64,000 bases of DNA from an uncultured delta proteobacterium. Lineage in GTDB: Bacteria; Myxococcota_A; UBA9160; JAFDET01. Positions within the stretch are counted from its first letter, which is position 1. Each line of letters opens with the position of its first letter. The notes under the pieces were generated by a model. The model saw only the letters and a list, made by a program, of their open reading frames with translations. It did not search any database and was not told the DNA's origin. Below are positions 6,886-15,232 of this stretch, piece after piece. The stretch covers positions 1 to 64,000 of the forward strand of contig CAMYLJ010000009.1 of the NCBI GenBank assembly GCA_947259215.1. The letters run 5' to 3'. Both the position numbers and the translations under genes were made by a program.

Positions 6886-7809
6886 CTATGCCCGCCGCGC
6901 CAGAGTCTGCGTCGGGAGCTCCCCGAAATGACGGCGGTAGAGATCGGCGAGTCGCCCCAGGTGGGTGAAGCCAGCTTCAGCAGCCGCCTCCGCCACCCGG
7001 CCCCGCCCCGGTCCACGCGCGAGGAGCATGGCGCGAACTTCGTGCAGCCGGCGCAGCTGATCCACCTCTCGGGGGCCCATGCCCAGGCTCTGCCGAAACG
7101 CCCGGAAGAGCGTCCGCTCCGACACCGCGAGCTCGCGCGCCAGCTTGGGAATCGGGACGCTGCCTCGCGTCTCTCGCAGGTGCCCGCGCGCTCGTTCCAC
7201 GAGCTGAAACCGGCCCAGATCGGTAGCGCTGATGGCCTCCGGGGGAAGCCCCCTCGCCGACAGGGCCCTCAGCGCCCCGAGAAGCCTGGCCTGGGCCAAC
7301 TCGCGCCGCTTCTCGCCGGCGGCCGCCGGGCGCGCGTGGTCTGTACGGCACGCCTCGACAAGCGCGCGACTCGCTGCGATCAGCTCGCGGCGAAGCGGCT
7401 CCGCTCCCCGCATCGCGACGATCCTCGAGGGTCCGCGGTAGCCCCCGAGATGCTCGGGCGCCACGTCGAAGTTCAGCGAGCGGGTCTCGGCGGCGGTCAC
7501 GTACTCGCTCTCGTCGCCCGCGGTCCGCACGACGAGGTGATGCGCTCCCACTTCGAAGCCGCGCAGTCGCGGCGGCGCCGAAGCCTCCAGGACCAGGGAG
7601 AGCGTCACAAGCTCGTCTGCCTTGATCTCCCGGAATTCGAGCGCCTGCCCGTAGCGCATGAACTCGACGCCGAGGCCGGGGAGTCGGACCCGCTCGGCGC
7701 GGTGGCCGAGTGAGCCCGCGCCGAGCTGCAGCAGCTCCGCCTGCCAGCCACTCTGGTTGAGCGCCGCGCAGAGTCTGTCGATGTCGTCCGTGCCGCTAGC
7801 CGAGTACAT
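6886..7809 (-). CDS. AraC-family transcriptional regulator
   Basis: 307 residues from ATG at 7809; an upstream ATG at 7887 would add 26 residues, and neither has a clear ribosome site. The C-terminal 100 residues carry two helix-turn-helix units: LARELAVSERTLFRAF, then the second near AEAAAEAGFTHLGRLADLYR with the usual FG ending (HFGELP). The N-terminal 190 residues resemble the sensor part of EutR-like regulators. It is transcribed away from the lipoprotein genes and is the only regulator in island B apart from AbiEi, so it may control the amidohydrolase cluster. That link is inference. Confidence 0.75.
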   Translation of the reverse strand: MYSASGTDDIDRLCAALNQSGWQAELLQLGAGSLGHRAERVRLPGLGVEFMRYGQALEFREIKADELVTLSLVLEASAPPRLRGFEVGAHHLVVRTAGDESEYVTAAETRSLNFDVAPEHLGGYRGPSRIVAMRGAEPLRRELIAASRALVEACRTDHARPAAAGEKRRELAQARLLGALRALSARGLPPEAISATDLGRFQLVERARGHLRETRGSVPIPKLARELAVSERTLFRAFRQSLGMGPREVDQLRRLHEVRAMLLARGPGRGRVAEAAAEAGFTHLGRLADLYRRHFGELPTQTLARRA

Positions 7810-8041
7810 GACGAAGCTCGAGCGATTCCAAGCAAAGCCGAGGGCTTTGGTATCCGAATCCTGCCAGCGTAGGCGCCCGAGTGCCATCCGCAAGCGTGCA
7901 TCGGGACGCCCTTCAGTCAGGGGTCGACGGCGGAGCGAAGGCCGGAGGATCTTGCAGATCCCGTGGCCGGCCAGGCCGCCGACCGCCAGCCCCGCCGCGC
8001 CGAGGCGCGCGGCCACAGGACGGCTCGCGCTGCCGGCTTCC

Positions 8042-8212
8042 TCAGCGACCCCAGATGTCGACGACCGCCCCGGCCGTGGCCCCGACGGCGGCGCCCATCT
8101 CCGCGTCGCCTGCGATCGCACCGATCCCGGCGCCCACCAGGGTTCCTCCCACCGTGGCGCACGCCGTCAGCAGCGCGGCCCCGACCAGCAGCGTCGCGAT
8201 GCGTCGCTTCAT
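8042..8212 (-). CDS. Small glycine-zipper lipoprotein
   Basis: 56 residues with a lipobox (LLTAC, Cys18) and a glycine-zipper stretch (GTLVGAGIGAIAGD and GAAVGATAGA). GGAGGAG lies just before the ATG at 8212, and the start overlaps the stop of the gene upstream (ATGA). The family pattern is that of small outer-membrane lipoproteins with a Gly-zipper helix. It probably acts with its partner gene at 8212-8607; function unknown. Confidence 0.65.
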   Translation of the reverse strand: MKRRIATLLVGAALLTACATVGGTLVGAGIGAIAGDAEMGAAVGATAGAVVDIWGR

Positions 8213-8607
8213 CACTTCTCCTCCCCGGTGTGGTAGCGCCGCGATTCGGGCAGATTGGGTCGAACCATGTCCAGCCAGATCACCTCGAGCACGGTCGTAT
8301 CCATCTGGTCCGGGTTCTGCTCGTACCAGCGGTCGATGCGCTCGATGGCGCCGTCGAGGGTCACGTTCTCGACGGAGTCGTAGAACCGCTGGATCGACGT
8401 CTGATCGTCCGGCGGCGGACCGAACTCCTTCTGCAAGGCGTACTCGGCGTTGAGCAGGTTGCTCACACCGATGAGGTACGCCCGCTTCAGCACGGGCGCG
8501 GAGTCCTCCCACAGCTTCCCGTCGATGAAGGGAACGTCCGAGGCGAAGGCCGGACCGGCTGTCAGAAGCACGGCGGCGATCACGCAGCGGCGCAGAAGTC
8601 GTCGCAT
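8212..8607 (-). CDS. Secreted hypothetical protein
   Basis: 131 residues with a signal peptide ending at AFAS (residue 23). The mature part is acidic and helical, with a repeated aromatic pattern (RFYDSVENVTLDGAI, RIDRWYEQNPDQ). No known motif or cysteine is present in the mature part. It is translationally coupled to the downstream glycine-zipper lipoprotein. Family not recognised. Confidence 0.65.
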   Translation of the reverse strand: MRRLLRRCVIAAVLLTAGPAFASDVPFIDGKLWEDSAPVLKRAYLIGVSNLLNAEYALQKEFGPPPDDQTSIQRFYDSVENVTLDGAIERIDRWYEQNPDQMDTTVLEVIWLDMVRPNLPESRRYHTGEEK

Positions 8608-8834
8608 TCGCTACCTCCTCCTTGGCGGCGGGTAGCCTAGCCGACAGCCGGGCGATTTGGGAGCAGAAAATGCTCGTATCCGGATCCTGCCGAAGTCGCA
8701 TACGACCGAGTTTCTCAAGCCCAAATTCATCAAGATCCAGTACTCTGCCGTCGACGTCGGGCTCATCGAGGGTGCCGATGTTTCATTGATTGGGCCTGTG
8801 GAGCCCCCTCGTGGCGTCCGGCCCCCTTGGCCGT

Positions 8835-8850
8835 TGGCACGCGGGATGCG
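8835..8850 (+). promoter_or_regulatory. Possible sigma-54 promoter
   Basis: TGGCACG, four bases, then ATGCG: one mismatch to the -24/-12 consensus TGGCACG-N4-TTGCW. It lies 54 bases before the start of the lipoprotein pair at 8904. The chance of a random match in GC-rich DNA is not negligible. Confidence 0.35.
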
Positions 8851-8903
8851 CCCCATCGGCAGCGAACTCGAATCCGCGATCCAGGGGCAGGAGGAAGTCT
8901 CGT

Positions 8904-9305
8904 ATGCACCGCGGGTCGCCCCTCTCGCTCGGAAGAGTGGATCGCGGCGTGGCGCTTACGCTCTCCCTCCTGGCGTGCCTCGCCGGCTGCGGGCGCATGA
9001 CGCCGCACGCCCGCACCTTGGAGGTGATCGGCGTGATGCTCGCGCCCGGCGATTACGAGCGCCTCGACTACGTCCAGGGCGAGGACTGCGTCCCCCGCTA
9101 CGCGATCTTCTTCCGCCTGTCCTCGCCCAACGTCGTGCTGGCGGCCCAAGACGCGATCCGGAAGGCACCCGGGGCGAACTTCTTCGCCAACCGGCACGTT
9201 TCGATGGACGAGCGGTTCACCGTACCGCTTCTGTATCACCAGGTCTGCGTGGTGGTGGAGGGCCGGGCCATCCGGCTTCGGACGGCGGAGGAGGCAAGAC
9301 CATGA
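8904..9305 (+). CDS. Putative lipoprotein
   Basis: 133 residues, GGAGGAAG just before the ATG. The signal sequence ends in the lipobox LAGC (Cys near residue 29). The mature part (PGDYERLDYVQGEDC) resembles short secreted lipoproteins of unknown role; three further cysteines may form disulphides. The stop overlaps the next start by four bases (ATGA), so the two genes form an operon. Confidence 0.65.
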   Translation: MHRGSPLSLGRVDRGVALTLSLLACLAGCGRMTPHARTLEVIGVMLAPGDYERLDYVQGEDCVPRYAIFFRLSSPNVVLAAQDAIRKAPGANFFANRHVSMDERFTVPLLYHQVCVVVEGRAIRLRTAEEARP

Positions 9306-9829
9306 GCCGACGTGGCCCCTGCGCCCTGCTTGCGTTGCTGATGCCTCTGGCGGGCTGCGCCTACCAGGTTGCCGTCAGCCAGAGCGAAGACGTGGTCGAG
9401 CTCAAAGTGACCCCCCGCGAGATGATCATCCAGGGTGGGACGATGGCGAGCACCCGGCGCTTCCAGATCCTGTTCTTCGGCTTCGGCAAGCGGAACTCGT
9501 TCCTCGAGGCCGAGCGGAAGGCGATCGAGGCAAAGGGCTCGGACCTCCTGGTGAACCGCCTCCGCCTGAAGCACTTCGAGGGATTCCTGATCCCGACTCT
9601 CTGGCTGCAGGCCCTCGGCGTGGAGGCTGCGCAAGACCTCCCCATCATCGGCTGGGAGATCTACACCGTCGCCGGGACGGGCGTTCGACTCGTCCCGGAG
9701 GGCCCGGAGCGACAGCGAGTCCACGCGGGAGGGTTCTCCACGCGGGTCGGCGAGCGGAAGGAGAGCTACGCCGAGATGTCTGACGTCTACCAGCAGAGCG
9801 AGGACGACCCGGCAATCGCGCTCAAATAG
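9302..9829 (+). CDS. Putative lipoprotein with a deaminase-like C-terminal tail
   Basis: 175 residues with lipobox LAGC (Cys19). Residues 20-140 form an unrecognised domain. The last 22-25 residues, SYAEMSDVYQQSEDDPAIALK, closely match the end of the Tat-exported deaminase at 13519-14337 (SYAEMSDIYQ and PLK), with strong nucleotide similarity around 9765-9805. The gene may have acquired its 3' end from a lost copy of that deaminase gene by recombination. Coupled to the lipoprotein gene upstream. Confidence 0.6.
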   Translation: MSRRGPCALLALLMPLAGCAYQVAVSQSEDVVELKVTPREMIIQGGTMASTRRFQILFFGFGKRNSFLEAERKAIEAKGSDLLVNRLRLKHFEGFLIPTLWLQALGVEAAQDLPIIGWEIYTVAGTGVRLVPEGPERQRVHAGGFSTRVGERKESYAEMSDVYQQSEDDPAIALK

Positions 9830-9969
9830 GCGGCGTGGAGCAGCACGTTGCGGATCCGTCCGCCAATCCTGAGTCTCGGCCAGCATCATCGTCGCCGTGG
9901 CCGTGAAAACCCGACTGACACGGCTACTCATCAGTCAAAGGACGGCTGCCCTTCAGGGAGGATAATGGA

Positions 9970-11820
9970 ATGACTCGATCTAGATCGCTTCGCGCTCTCG
10001 CAGGCGCGATCTCGCTGCTGGCGACTTCCGCAACGGGCGCGATGGCGCTGCCCGACCAGACCGCCGACTACGTGTTCGCAAACGGCAAGGTCTACACGGT
10101 CAACAAAGCCCAGCCCTGGGCCGAGGCGGTGGCCGTCAAGGACAACAAGATCGTCTATGTCGGCGATGCCGCGGGAGCAGCGGCGTTTCAGGGCGAGGGG
10201 ACTGAGACCATCGACCTCGCCGGCAAGCTGCTCCTGCCGGGCTTCGTCAGCGCCCATGACCACCTGATCGCCTCCAGTTGGACCAACGCGGGTGTCAAAC
10301 TGTTCAGCGCCAAGTCCAAGGAGGAATACCTGAAGCTGATCAAGGAATATGCCGAGGCGCATCCTGACGACAAGGTCATCAAGGGTCTCGGCTGGAACGT
10401 GGAGAATTTGAACGGCGAGTATCCCACAGCCAAGGATCTCGATACGGCAGTGCCAGACCGCCCAGCCTTCATTCTCGATTTCACCATCCACGATGGCTGG
10501 TTGAACACCGCGGCGCTCAAGGCCGGCAATATTACCAAGGATACGCCGGATCTCCTGCCCGGCACCACCTACTGGAGGCGCGACAAGGAGGGGAACCCGA
10601 CCGGCGTTGCGATGGAAATCCAGTGGATGGGCGCCTACGTTGACGCCGGGGCCTGGGAACCCGAGAAGATGATGCGGGAAAGTACCGAGAAGCTCTTCAG
10701 CATCGCGGCCGCGAACGGCACCACCGCCATCCTCAACCCCGGCGTGGTGACACCGAACATCAAGGATACGAACGGCGGCATGGCGACCGACTTCAAGTCG
10801 GCCATGGCCATGCTCACTCAGCTCGACGAGGAGGGCAAGCTGCCCTTGCGCGTCCAGGCGCTGCCGATTTTCAAATCCGCCACCGCAGACCCGGCGAAGT
10901 TCGTCGCGTTCGCAAAAGAGATGAGCAGGCAATACAACAGCGATCGGTTGAGCGTACGCTCCATCAAGATCCACCCGGAGGGGAACGCGCTCGCCAAAGC
11001 CGCGCCCTTCCTCGAGCCCTACACCGGCACGGATAACAAGGGCAGCTTCAATGTGGCGCCCGAGGTTAGCCGGGAGATCATTCTGCTGGCCAACGAGGCC
11101 GGTCTGGATGTCATGATCCACACCGACGGGGACGCCTCGTCGCGTGCCGCGGTCGATGCTTTCGAGGCGGCGCTCGAGGCGGGCTACAAGGACAACCGCA
11201 ACGCGATCCACCACGCGCAATGGATCCATCCCGTCGATCAGCAACGCATTATCGATATGAAGATCCCGATCAATACGACACCGAGTTTCTTCACCGACTG
11301 GAGCGGCCAGGACGCGCAGTACACCCAGCTTCTCGGAGAGGAGCGGGTGAACACCTCGCTGGGCCGTTATCCTGACTTCGCACGCGCCGGCAACCGTGTC
11401 AGCATCTCGGCCGATGTCCCGAGCACCATGCCTGACATGCAGGCGCCGCTCTTCTGTGTCGAGGCAGCGGTCACCATGATGGAGCCCAGCAATCCGGGCA
11501 GCTCGAAGCCATTTCCGCCCGGCATGCAGGGCTTGACCGTAGAGCAAGCGATCCGTGCGGTGACCATCGACGCCGCCTGGCAGCTACGCATGGACGACAA
11601 GATCGGCAGCCTGGAAGTCGGCAAGTACGCGGATCTCGTGGTGCTGGAGAGGAACCCGTTCGACGTCGACCCCCTCGAAATCGAGGAGATCGACGTGCTG
11701 ATGACCATGATGAACGGCAAATTCACCCATCGATCCGATGGGGAAGAGGACGAGGACGATGCGCCGTCCCGGGACACCTATCTATCCCCGGCCGAATTCA
11801 CTCCGGGGGTCCACGAGTGA
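9970..11820 (+). CDS. Exported amidohydrolase, YtcJ/NfdA-like
   Basis: 616 residues, GGGAGGA seven bases before the ATG. A cleavable signal peptide ends near GAMA (residue 25), so it acts outside the cytoplasm. The amidohydrolase-superfamily frame is clear: VFANGKVYTV at the N-terminus, LLPGFVSAHDH as the first metal-binding segment, MIHTDGDASSRAAVDAFE, NAIHHAQWIHP, and a closing beta-sandwich (GSLEVGKYADLVVLERNPF). Length and motifs match the amidohydrolase_3 group that includes N-substituted formamide deformylases. The substrate is unknown. Its codon use is visibly less GC-rich than its neighbours, a sign of transfer. It is followed by a porin and a deaminase, suggesting uptake and breakdown of a nitrogen compound in the periplasm. 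Confidence 0.8.
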   Translation: MTRSRSLRALAGAISLLATSATGAMALPDQTADYVFANGKVYTVNKAQPWAEAVAVKDNKIVYVGDAAGAAAFQGEGTETIDLAGKLLLPGFVSAHDHLIASSWTNAGVKLFSAKSKEEYLKLIKEYAEAHPDDKVIKGLGWNVENLNGEYPTAKDLDTAVPDRPAFILDFTIHDGWLNTAALKAGNITKDTPDLLPGTTYWRRDKEGNPTGVAMEIQWMGAYVDAGAWEPEKMMRESTEKLFSIAAANGTTAILNPGVVTPNIKDTNGGMATDFKSAMAMLTQLDEEGKLPLRVQALPIFKSATADPAKFVAFAKEMSRQYNSDRLSVRSIKIHPEGNALAKAAPFLEPYTGTDNKGSFNVAPEVSREIILLANEAGLDVMIHTDGDASSRAAVDAFEAALEAGYKDNRNAIHHAQWIHPVDQQRIIDMKIPINTTPSFFTDWSGQDAQYTQLLGEERVNTSLGRYPDFARAGNRVSISADVPSTMPDMQAPLFCVEAAVTMMEPSNPGSSKPFPPGMQGLTVEQAIRAVTIDAAWQLRMDDKIGSLEVGKYADLVVLERNPFDVDPLEIEEIDVLMTMMNGKFTHRSDGEEDEDDAPSRDTYLSPAEFTPGVHE

Positions 11821-12070
11821 AGACGACTGGGGAGCTGGTCCATGACGCGGCTGCGCGGAAAAGACGCCCGTGCATGCCGCGTCGGATCCGAAGCCCAGAT
11901 GGCGATCCGACAGAGGCCCTCGCACTCACGGCACGGGACTTCGCGCCGTCGGAAATGCGACAGCCGTGGCCGAGCCCGACCAGGGACTGCTGCTAGAAGA
12001 CGCGCTGCGGGCGCGCTCCGGGGCTTCGATGGACGTGGAATCGAGATCGCGTCGGCTCCCGACGGGAGCG

Positions 12071-13441
12071 ATGCTCCCGGCCTTCGAAAGAGCGGTTGAG
12101 GCTCTCGCAAACGCTGCTCGACCCGCGGACCCGCGCCTGGCCCCGTCCCTTGTGTGGCGCCCGCTCCAGAAGGCCGCCGTGGCACTGGTGGCGGTTCTCC
12201 TCGCGCCGGCGAGCGCCGCGCAGCCTGCCACCGACGCCAATCCCCCGGCGGAGGAGGTGGAGATCCGAGAGGTCGAGCCGCTCGTCGCAGAGACTCCCAA
12301 CGACGTGAGCAACGAGCTCGAGCAGAGCCGTGTCGTGGTGGACTCGCTCTTCGGACCCGGACTGCTCGGTCCCCTCCACCAGGTGTGGAATGCCGGCGCA
12401 AACTGGTTGGAGGACTACACGAACCTCCAGATCGGGATGAACTACACCTTCGTCTACCAGTACGGCAGCCGGGCTCGCGACGAGACACACGCCGCCGGGG
12501 GCGACTTCGACCTGTTTGGAAGCTGGAGGCTGTTCGACTTCGAGGGGCGATGGCCAGCCCGCCTGGTCTTCGCCACGGAGGCGCGCCACCGGGCAGCTCC
12601 GATTCCGCCCGCGGAGCTCGAAGCCCGGGTCGGATCCCTCTGGCCCACAACGGTGGGCTTCAACGTAGAAGACTTCTCACTGGTGGAGCTCTACTGGGAC
12701 CAGGGCTCCATCGAGGATCGCGCCCGGCTTCGGCTCGGAAAGATCGACCCCTCCAACTTCCTCGACAGTGGCCGCTACGTGACCTCGAACTTGGCGTTCT
12801 TGAATGCCGCCTTCTCCGACACGCCCACACTGCCCTTCCCCGAGGCGGGATTCGGCCTGGCGACGGCGTTCTACCCCACCAACGAGATCTACATCATCGG
12901 GTCGCTACAGAACGCCAACGGGGACCGGACCGGCACGGACCTCGACTCACTGGGGGAATTGGAGCTCTTCTACGCCGTCGAGTTGGGAGTCGTGCCCGGG
13001 GGCGTCAGCGGATCCGCGCCGGACCACTACCACCTCACGCTCTGGCACACGGACGCGCGCAAGAAGGAGAAGCGGCCCAGCGCCTACGGTGTCGCGATCA
13101 CGCTGGAGAAGGGGTTCGGACCGGGAGGCAACATCGTTCCCTTCCTCCGCTATTCGTGGTCGAGCGACGCCGCCACCAGCGTCGAGCAGCTCGTGGCCGT
13201 CGGGGTCGGCTTCGAGGAGGTATTCGGCCAGAATCGCGACGTGATCGGCCTCGGCTTTTCCTGGGGTCGGCCTCACGACCGCTCGCGCCCCGATCAGTAC
13301 GTGGCCGAGGCCTTCTACCGGTTCTTCCTCACCGAACGCACGAGCGTGACGCCCGATGTGCAGCTGATCGTGAACCCCTCGCTGGCTCCAAGCCGACGCA
13401 ACGTCTGGCTCTTCGGTCTCCGTCTGCGAACGGTCTTCTGA
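12071..13441 (+). CDS. Outer-membrane porin, OprB-like
   Basis: About 456 residues. The start is uncertain: ATG 12071 has a GGGAG upstream, GTG 12152 begins right before the hydrophobic signal segment (VALVAVLLAPASAAQ), and the frame is open upstream to 11870. The mature protein is rich in alternating beta strands (NLQIGMNYTFVYQYG, RLRLGKIDPSNF, GVAITLEKGFGPGG) and ends in Phe, the usual outer-membrane barrel signal. The layout resembles carbohydrate-selective porins (OprB). It lies between an exported amidohydrolase and an exported deaminase, so it probably admits their substrate. Confidence 0.75.
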   Translation: MLPAFERAVEALANAARPADPRLAPSLVWRPLQKAAVALVAVLLAPASAAQPATDANPPAEEVEIREVEPLVAETPNDVSNELEQSRVVVDSLFGPGLLGPLHQVWNAGANWLEDYTNLQIGMNYTFVYQYGSRARDETHAAGGDFDLFGSWRLFDFEGRWPARLVFATEARHRAAPIPPAELEARVGSLWPTTVGFNVEDFSLVELYWDQGSIEDRARLRLGKIDPSNFLDSGRYVTSNLAFLNAAFSDTPTLPFPEAGFGLATAFYPTNEIYIIGSLQNANGDRTGTDLDSLGELELFYAVELGVVPGGVSGSAPDHYHLTLWHTDARKKEKRPSAYGVAITLEKGFGPGGNIVPFLRYSWSSDAATSVEQLVAVGVGFEEVFGQNRDVIGLGFSWGRPHDRSRPDQYVAEAFYRFFLTERTSVTPDVQLIVNPSLAPSRRNVWLFGLRLRTVF

Positions 13442-13518
13442 TGGCAGGAACTTTGACCAGGCACACAGTTTCATACAGCCCAGCGCCATGCCGGCGCACA
13501 TGACCAAGGAGCTATGCC

Positions 13519-14337
13519 ATGGGTGACTACAGGAAACCGTCTGAGATGGTTGCCAATGCCGAAGTCGAAAAGGGCGCGATGACGCGACGTCGTCTCCTGC
13601 AAGGAGCGAGCGGGCTTGCTCTTGCCGCCGGGGTGCCGACCCTCGCTTCGGTACCGGTGGCCCGCGCGGCCACCAAGCCGGGGTGCAGCGAGTGGAGGCA
13701 ACCGACCGACGCCGACTTCGCCGCGATCGTTGGCAAGGACAAGGCGGAGTTCCTCGATCGCGTCCTCTCCGTCCTCGAGAACGAGGTTGTCCCGAAGACC
13801 ATGGAAGGGGTTCGCGCCGGCAACAAGCTGTTCGGTGCCGCGATCCTGAACAAGTCGGACCTCTCTACGGTGATCGCTGCTACCAACGCCGAGACCGGCA
13901 ACCCGCTCATGCACGGCGAGGTCACCGGGATCTTCGCATTCTACGATCTCCCGAAGGACCAACGCCCCTCGTCGAAGGACACGATCTTCATCGCGACCCA
14001 CGAGCCGTGCCCCCTCTGCCTCTCCAGCATCACCTGGGGTGGTTGGGACAACTTCTTCTATCTCTTCACCTACGAAGATTCGAGGGACGCCTACGGCATT
14101 CCGCATGACATCGTGATGCTCGACGAGATCTTCCGCTGCCCCGAAGGGACCTACTCGGAGAAGAACAAGTTCTGGAGCTCCTGGAATCTGCGGGATCTGA
14201 TCGCGAGCACCCCCCCGGAGCAGCGGGCCGGCTTCACAAAGCGGGTCGATGCGCTGAAACAGAGCTACGCGGAGATGTCGGACATCTACCAGAAGGCCAA
14301 GGCCGCGGGCAAGGGCGCCGACGTTCCTCTGAAGTGA
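13519..14337 (+). CDS. Tat-exported zinc deaminase
   Basis: 272 residues; AAGGAG lies nine bases before the ATG. The N-terminus has a twin-arginine signal (MTRRRLLQGASGLALAAG) with cleavage near ARAAT. Zinc deaminase motifs follow: HGE in MHGEVTGIF and PCPLC in THEPCPLCLSS, the HxE...PCxxC set of the cytidine/guanine deaminase superfamily. An exported member is unusual, since known relatives act on bases or nucleosides in the cytosol. Tat export implies folding and metal loading before transport. The C-terminal tail is shared with the lipoprotein at 9302-9829. It forms a likely operon with the porin and amidohydrolase. Confidence 0.75.
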   Translation: MGDYRKPSEMVANAEVEKGAMTRRRLLQGASGLALAAGVPTLASVPVARAATKPGCSEWRQPTDADFAAIVGKDKAEFLDRVLSVLENEVVPKTMEGVRAGNKLFGAAILNKSDLSTVIAATNAETGNPLMHGEVTGIFAFYDLPKDQRPSSKDTIFIATHEPCPLCLSSITWGGWDNFFYLFTYEDSRDAYGIPHDIVMLDEIFRCPEGTYSEKNKFWSSWNLRDLIASTPPEQRAGFTKRVDALKQSYAEMSDIYQKAKAAGKGADVPLK

Positions 14338-14574
14338 CGCCTCGACGCTCTTCCGCTTGACCCGGGAAGTTCTCCACGTCGGTCTCCCAGACGGCCTCCA
14401 TGCCGGGCTCGGAGTACTCGAGAACCCCGCCCGTCCTGATGCAGCCCGGGCGAGGATGGCGGGCAGCTACTTCCTTGGCTCCCAAGGGTCCGACTTCTCC
14501 TGATGCGTCCCGCTCCGTAGTCGGAAACGCTGCGCCCAACCGCGTGGCGGAGGCTGGCGAAGGATCGCGTAGGG

Positions 14575-14620
14575 GTTACAAAATGTCGGTAGATGTGCTT
14601 AACTACTGACGTTTTGTAAC
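14575..14620 (+). promoter_or_regulatory. Promoter and operator of the abiE operon
   Basis: GTTACAAAATGTC (14575-14587) and GACGTTTTGTAAC (14608-14620) form an inverted repeat with 12 of 13 matches, the second arm touching the ATG of abiEi. A promoter fits inside it: TTACAA (14577-14582), 17 bases, TAACTA (14600-14605). Transcription would start only a few bases before the ATG, so the mRNA may be leaderless. AbiEi antitoxins are known to bind inverted repeats in their own promoter and repress it. Confidence 0.7.
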
Positions 14621-15232
14621 ATGGCCCGGAAACCGCGGACGAAGCAAGAAGAGGTGCTCGAGCTGGTGCGCCGCGCTGGCGTGCTCCGGCCGCGGGATCT
14701 GGACCGGTACGGGATCGCTCGAACCTACCTGCAGAGGCTCGAGCAGCGCGGCCTGCTGGAGCGGGCCGGGCGCGGCCTCTACCGGCTGGCGTCGGCAGAC
14801 GTCACGGAGCACCACGGCCTGGCCACCGCCTGCAAGCGCGTTCCGCACGGGGTGATCTGCCTGCTGTCCGCGCTTCGCTTCCACGACCTGACGACCCAGG
14901 CTCCCTTCGAGGTCTGGATGGCGATCGACGTGCGGGCACGGCGACCGCGCGGGAAGGCGCCGCCGCTCCGGATCGTGCGGTTCTCCGGCAAGGCGCTGAC
15001 GGCGGGGGTGGAGACCCACCGGATCGAGGGGGTGCGGGTCCGCGTCTACGGCCCCGCCAAGACCGTGGCGGACTGCTTCAAGTACCGGAACAAGATCGGC
15101 CTCGACGCCGCCCTGGAGGCGCTCCGCGACTACCGGCGCCGGCGTCCGGGCGGGCTGGACGAGCTCTGGAAGTTCGCGCGGATCTGCCGCGTCGCGAACG
15201 TGATGCGGCCGTACCTCGAGGCCCAGGCGTGA
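14621..15232 (+). CDS. abiEi: AbiEi-type antitoxin
   Basis: 203 residues. An N-terminal winged helix (QEEVLELVRRAGVLRPRDLDRYGIARTYL, written here across residues about 9-38) precedes the AbiEi C-terminal domain with GRGLYRLA, HGVICLLSALRFHDLT, RIEGVRVRVYGPAKTVADCF. This is the COG5340 antitoxin of type IV toxin-antitoxin systems, which neutralises AbiEii without direct binding and represses its own promoter. The inverted repeat at 14575-14620 fits this role. The stop overlaps the toxin start by four bases. Confidence 0.85.
   Translation: MARKPRTKQEEVLELVRRAGVLRPRDLDRYGIARTYLQRLEQRGLLERAGRGLYRLASADVTEHHGLATACKRVPHGVICLLSALRFHDLTTQAPFEVWMAIDVRARRPRGKAPPLRIVRFSGKALTAGVETHRIEGVRVRVYGPAKTVADCFKYRNKIGLDAALEALRDYRRRRPGGLDELWKFARICRVANVMRPYLEAQA

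Noticed and set aside
9965-9973. Two-codon upstream frame (ATG GAA TGA) overlapping the amidohydrolase start
   Set aside because: Could be a regulatory start-stop, but the spacing of GGGAGGA favours the ATG at 9970 and chance is likely.
14234-14539. Minus-strand frame overlapping the deaminase end
   Set aside because: Overlaps a real gene on the opposite strand; the segment beyond it has no recognised motif.
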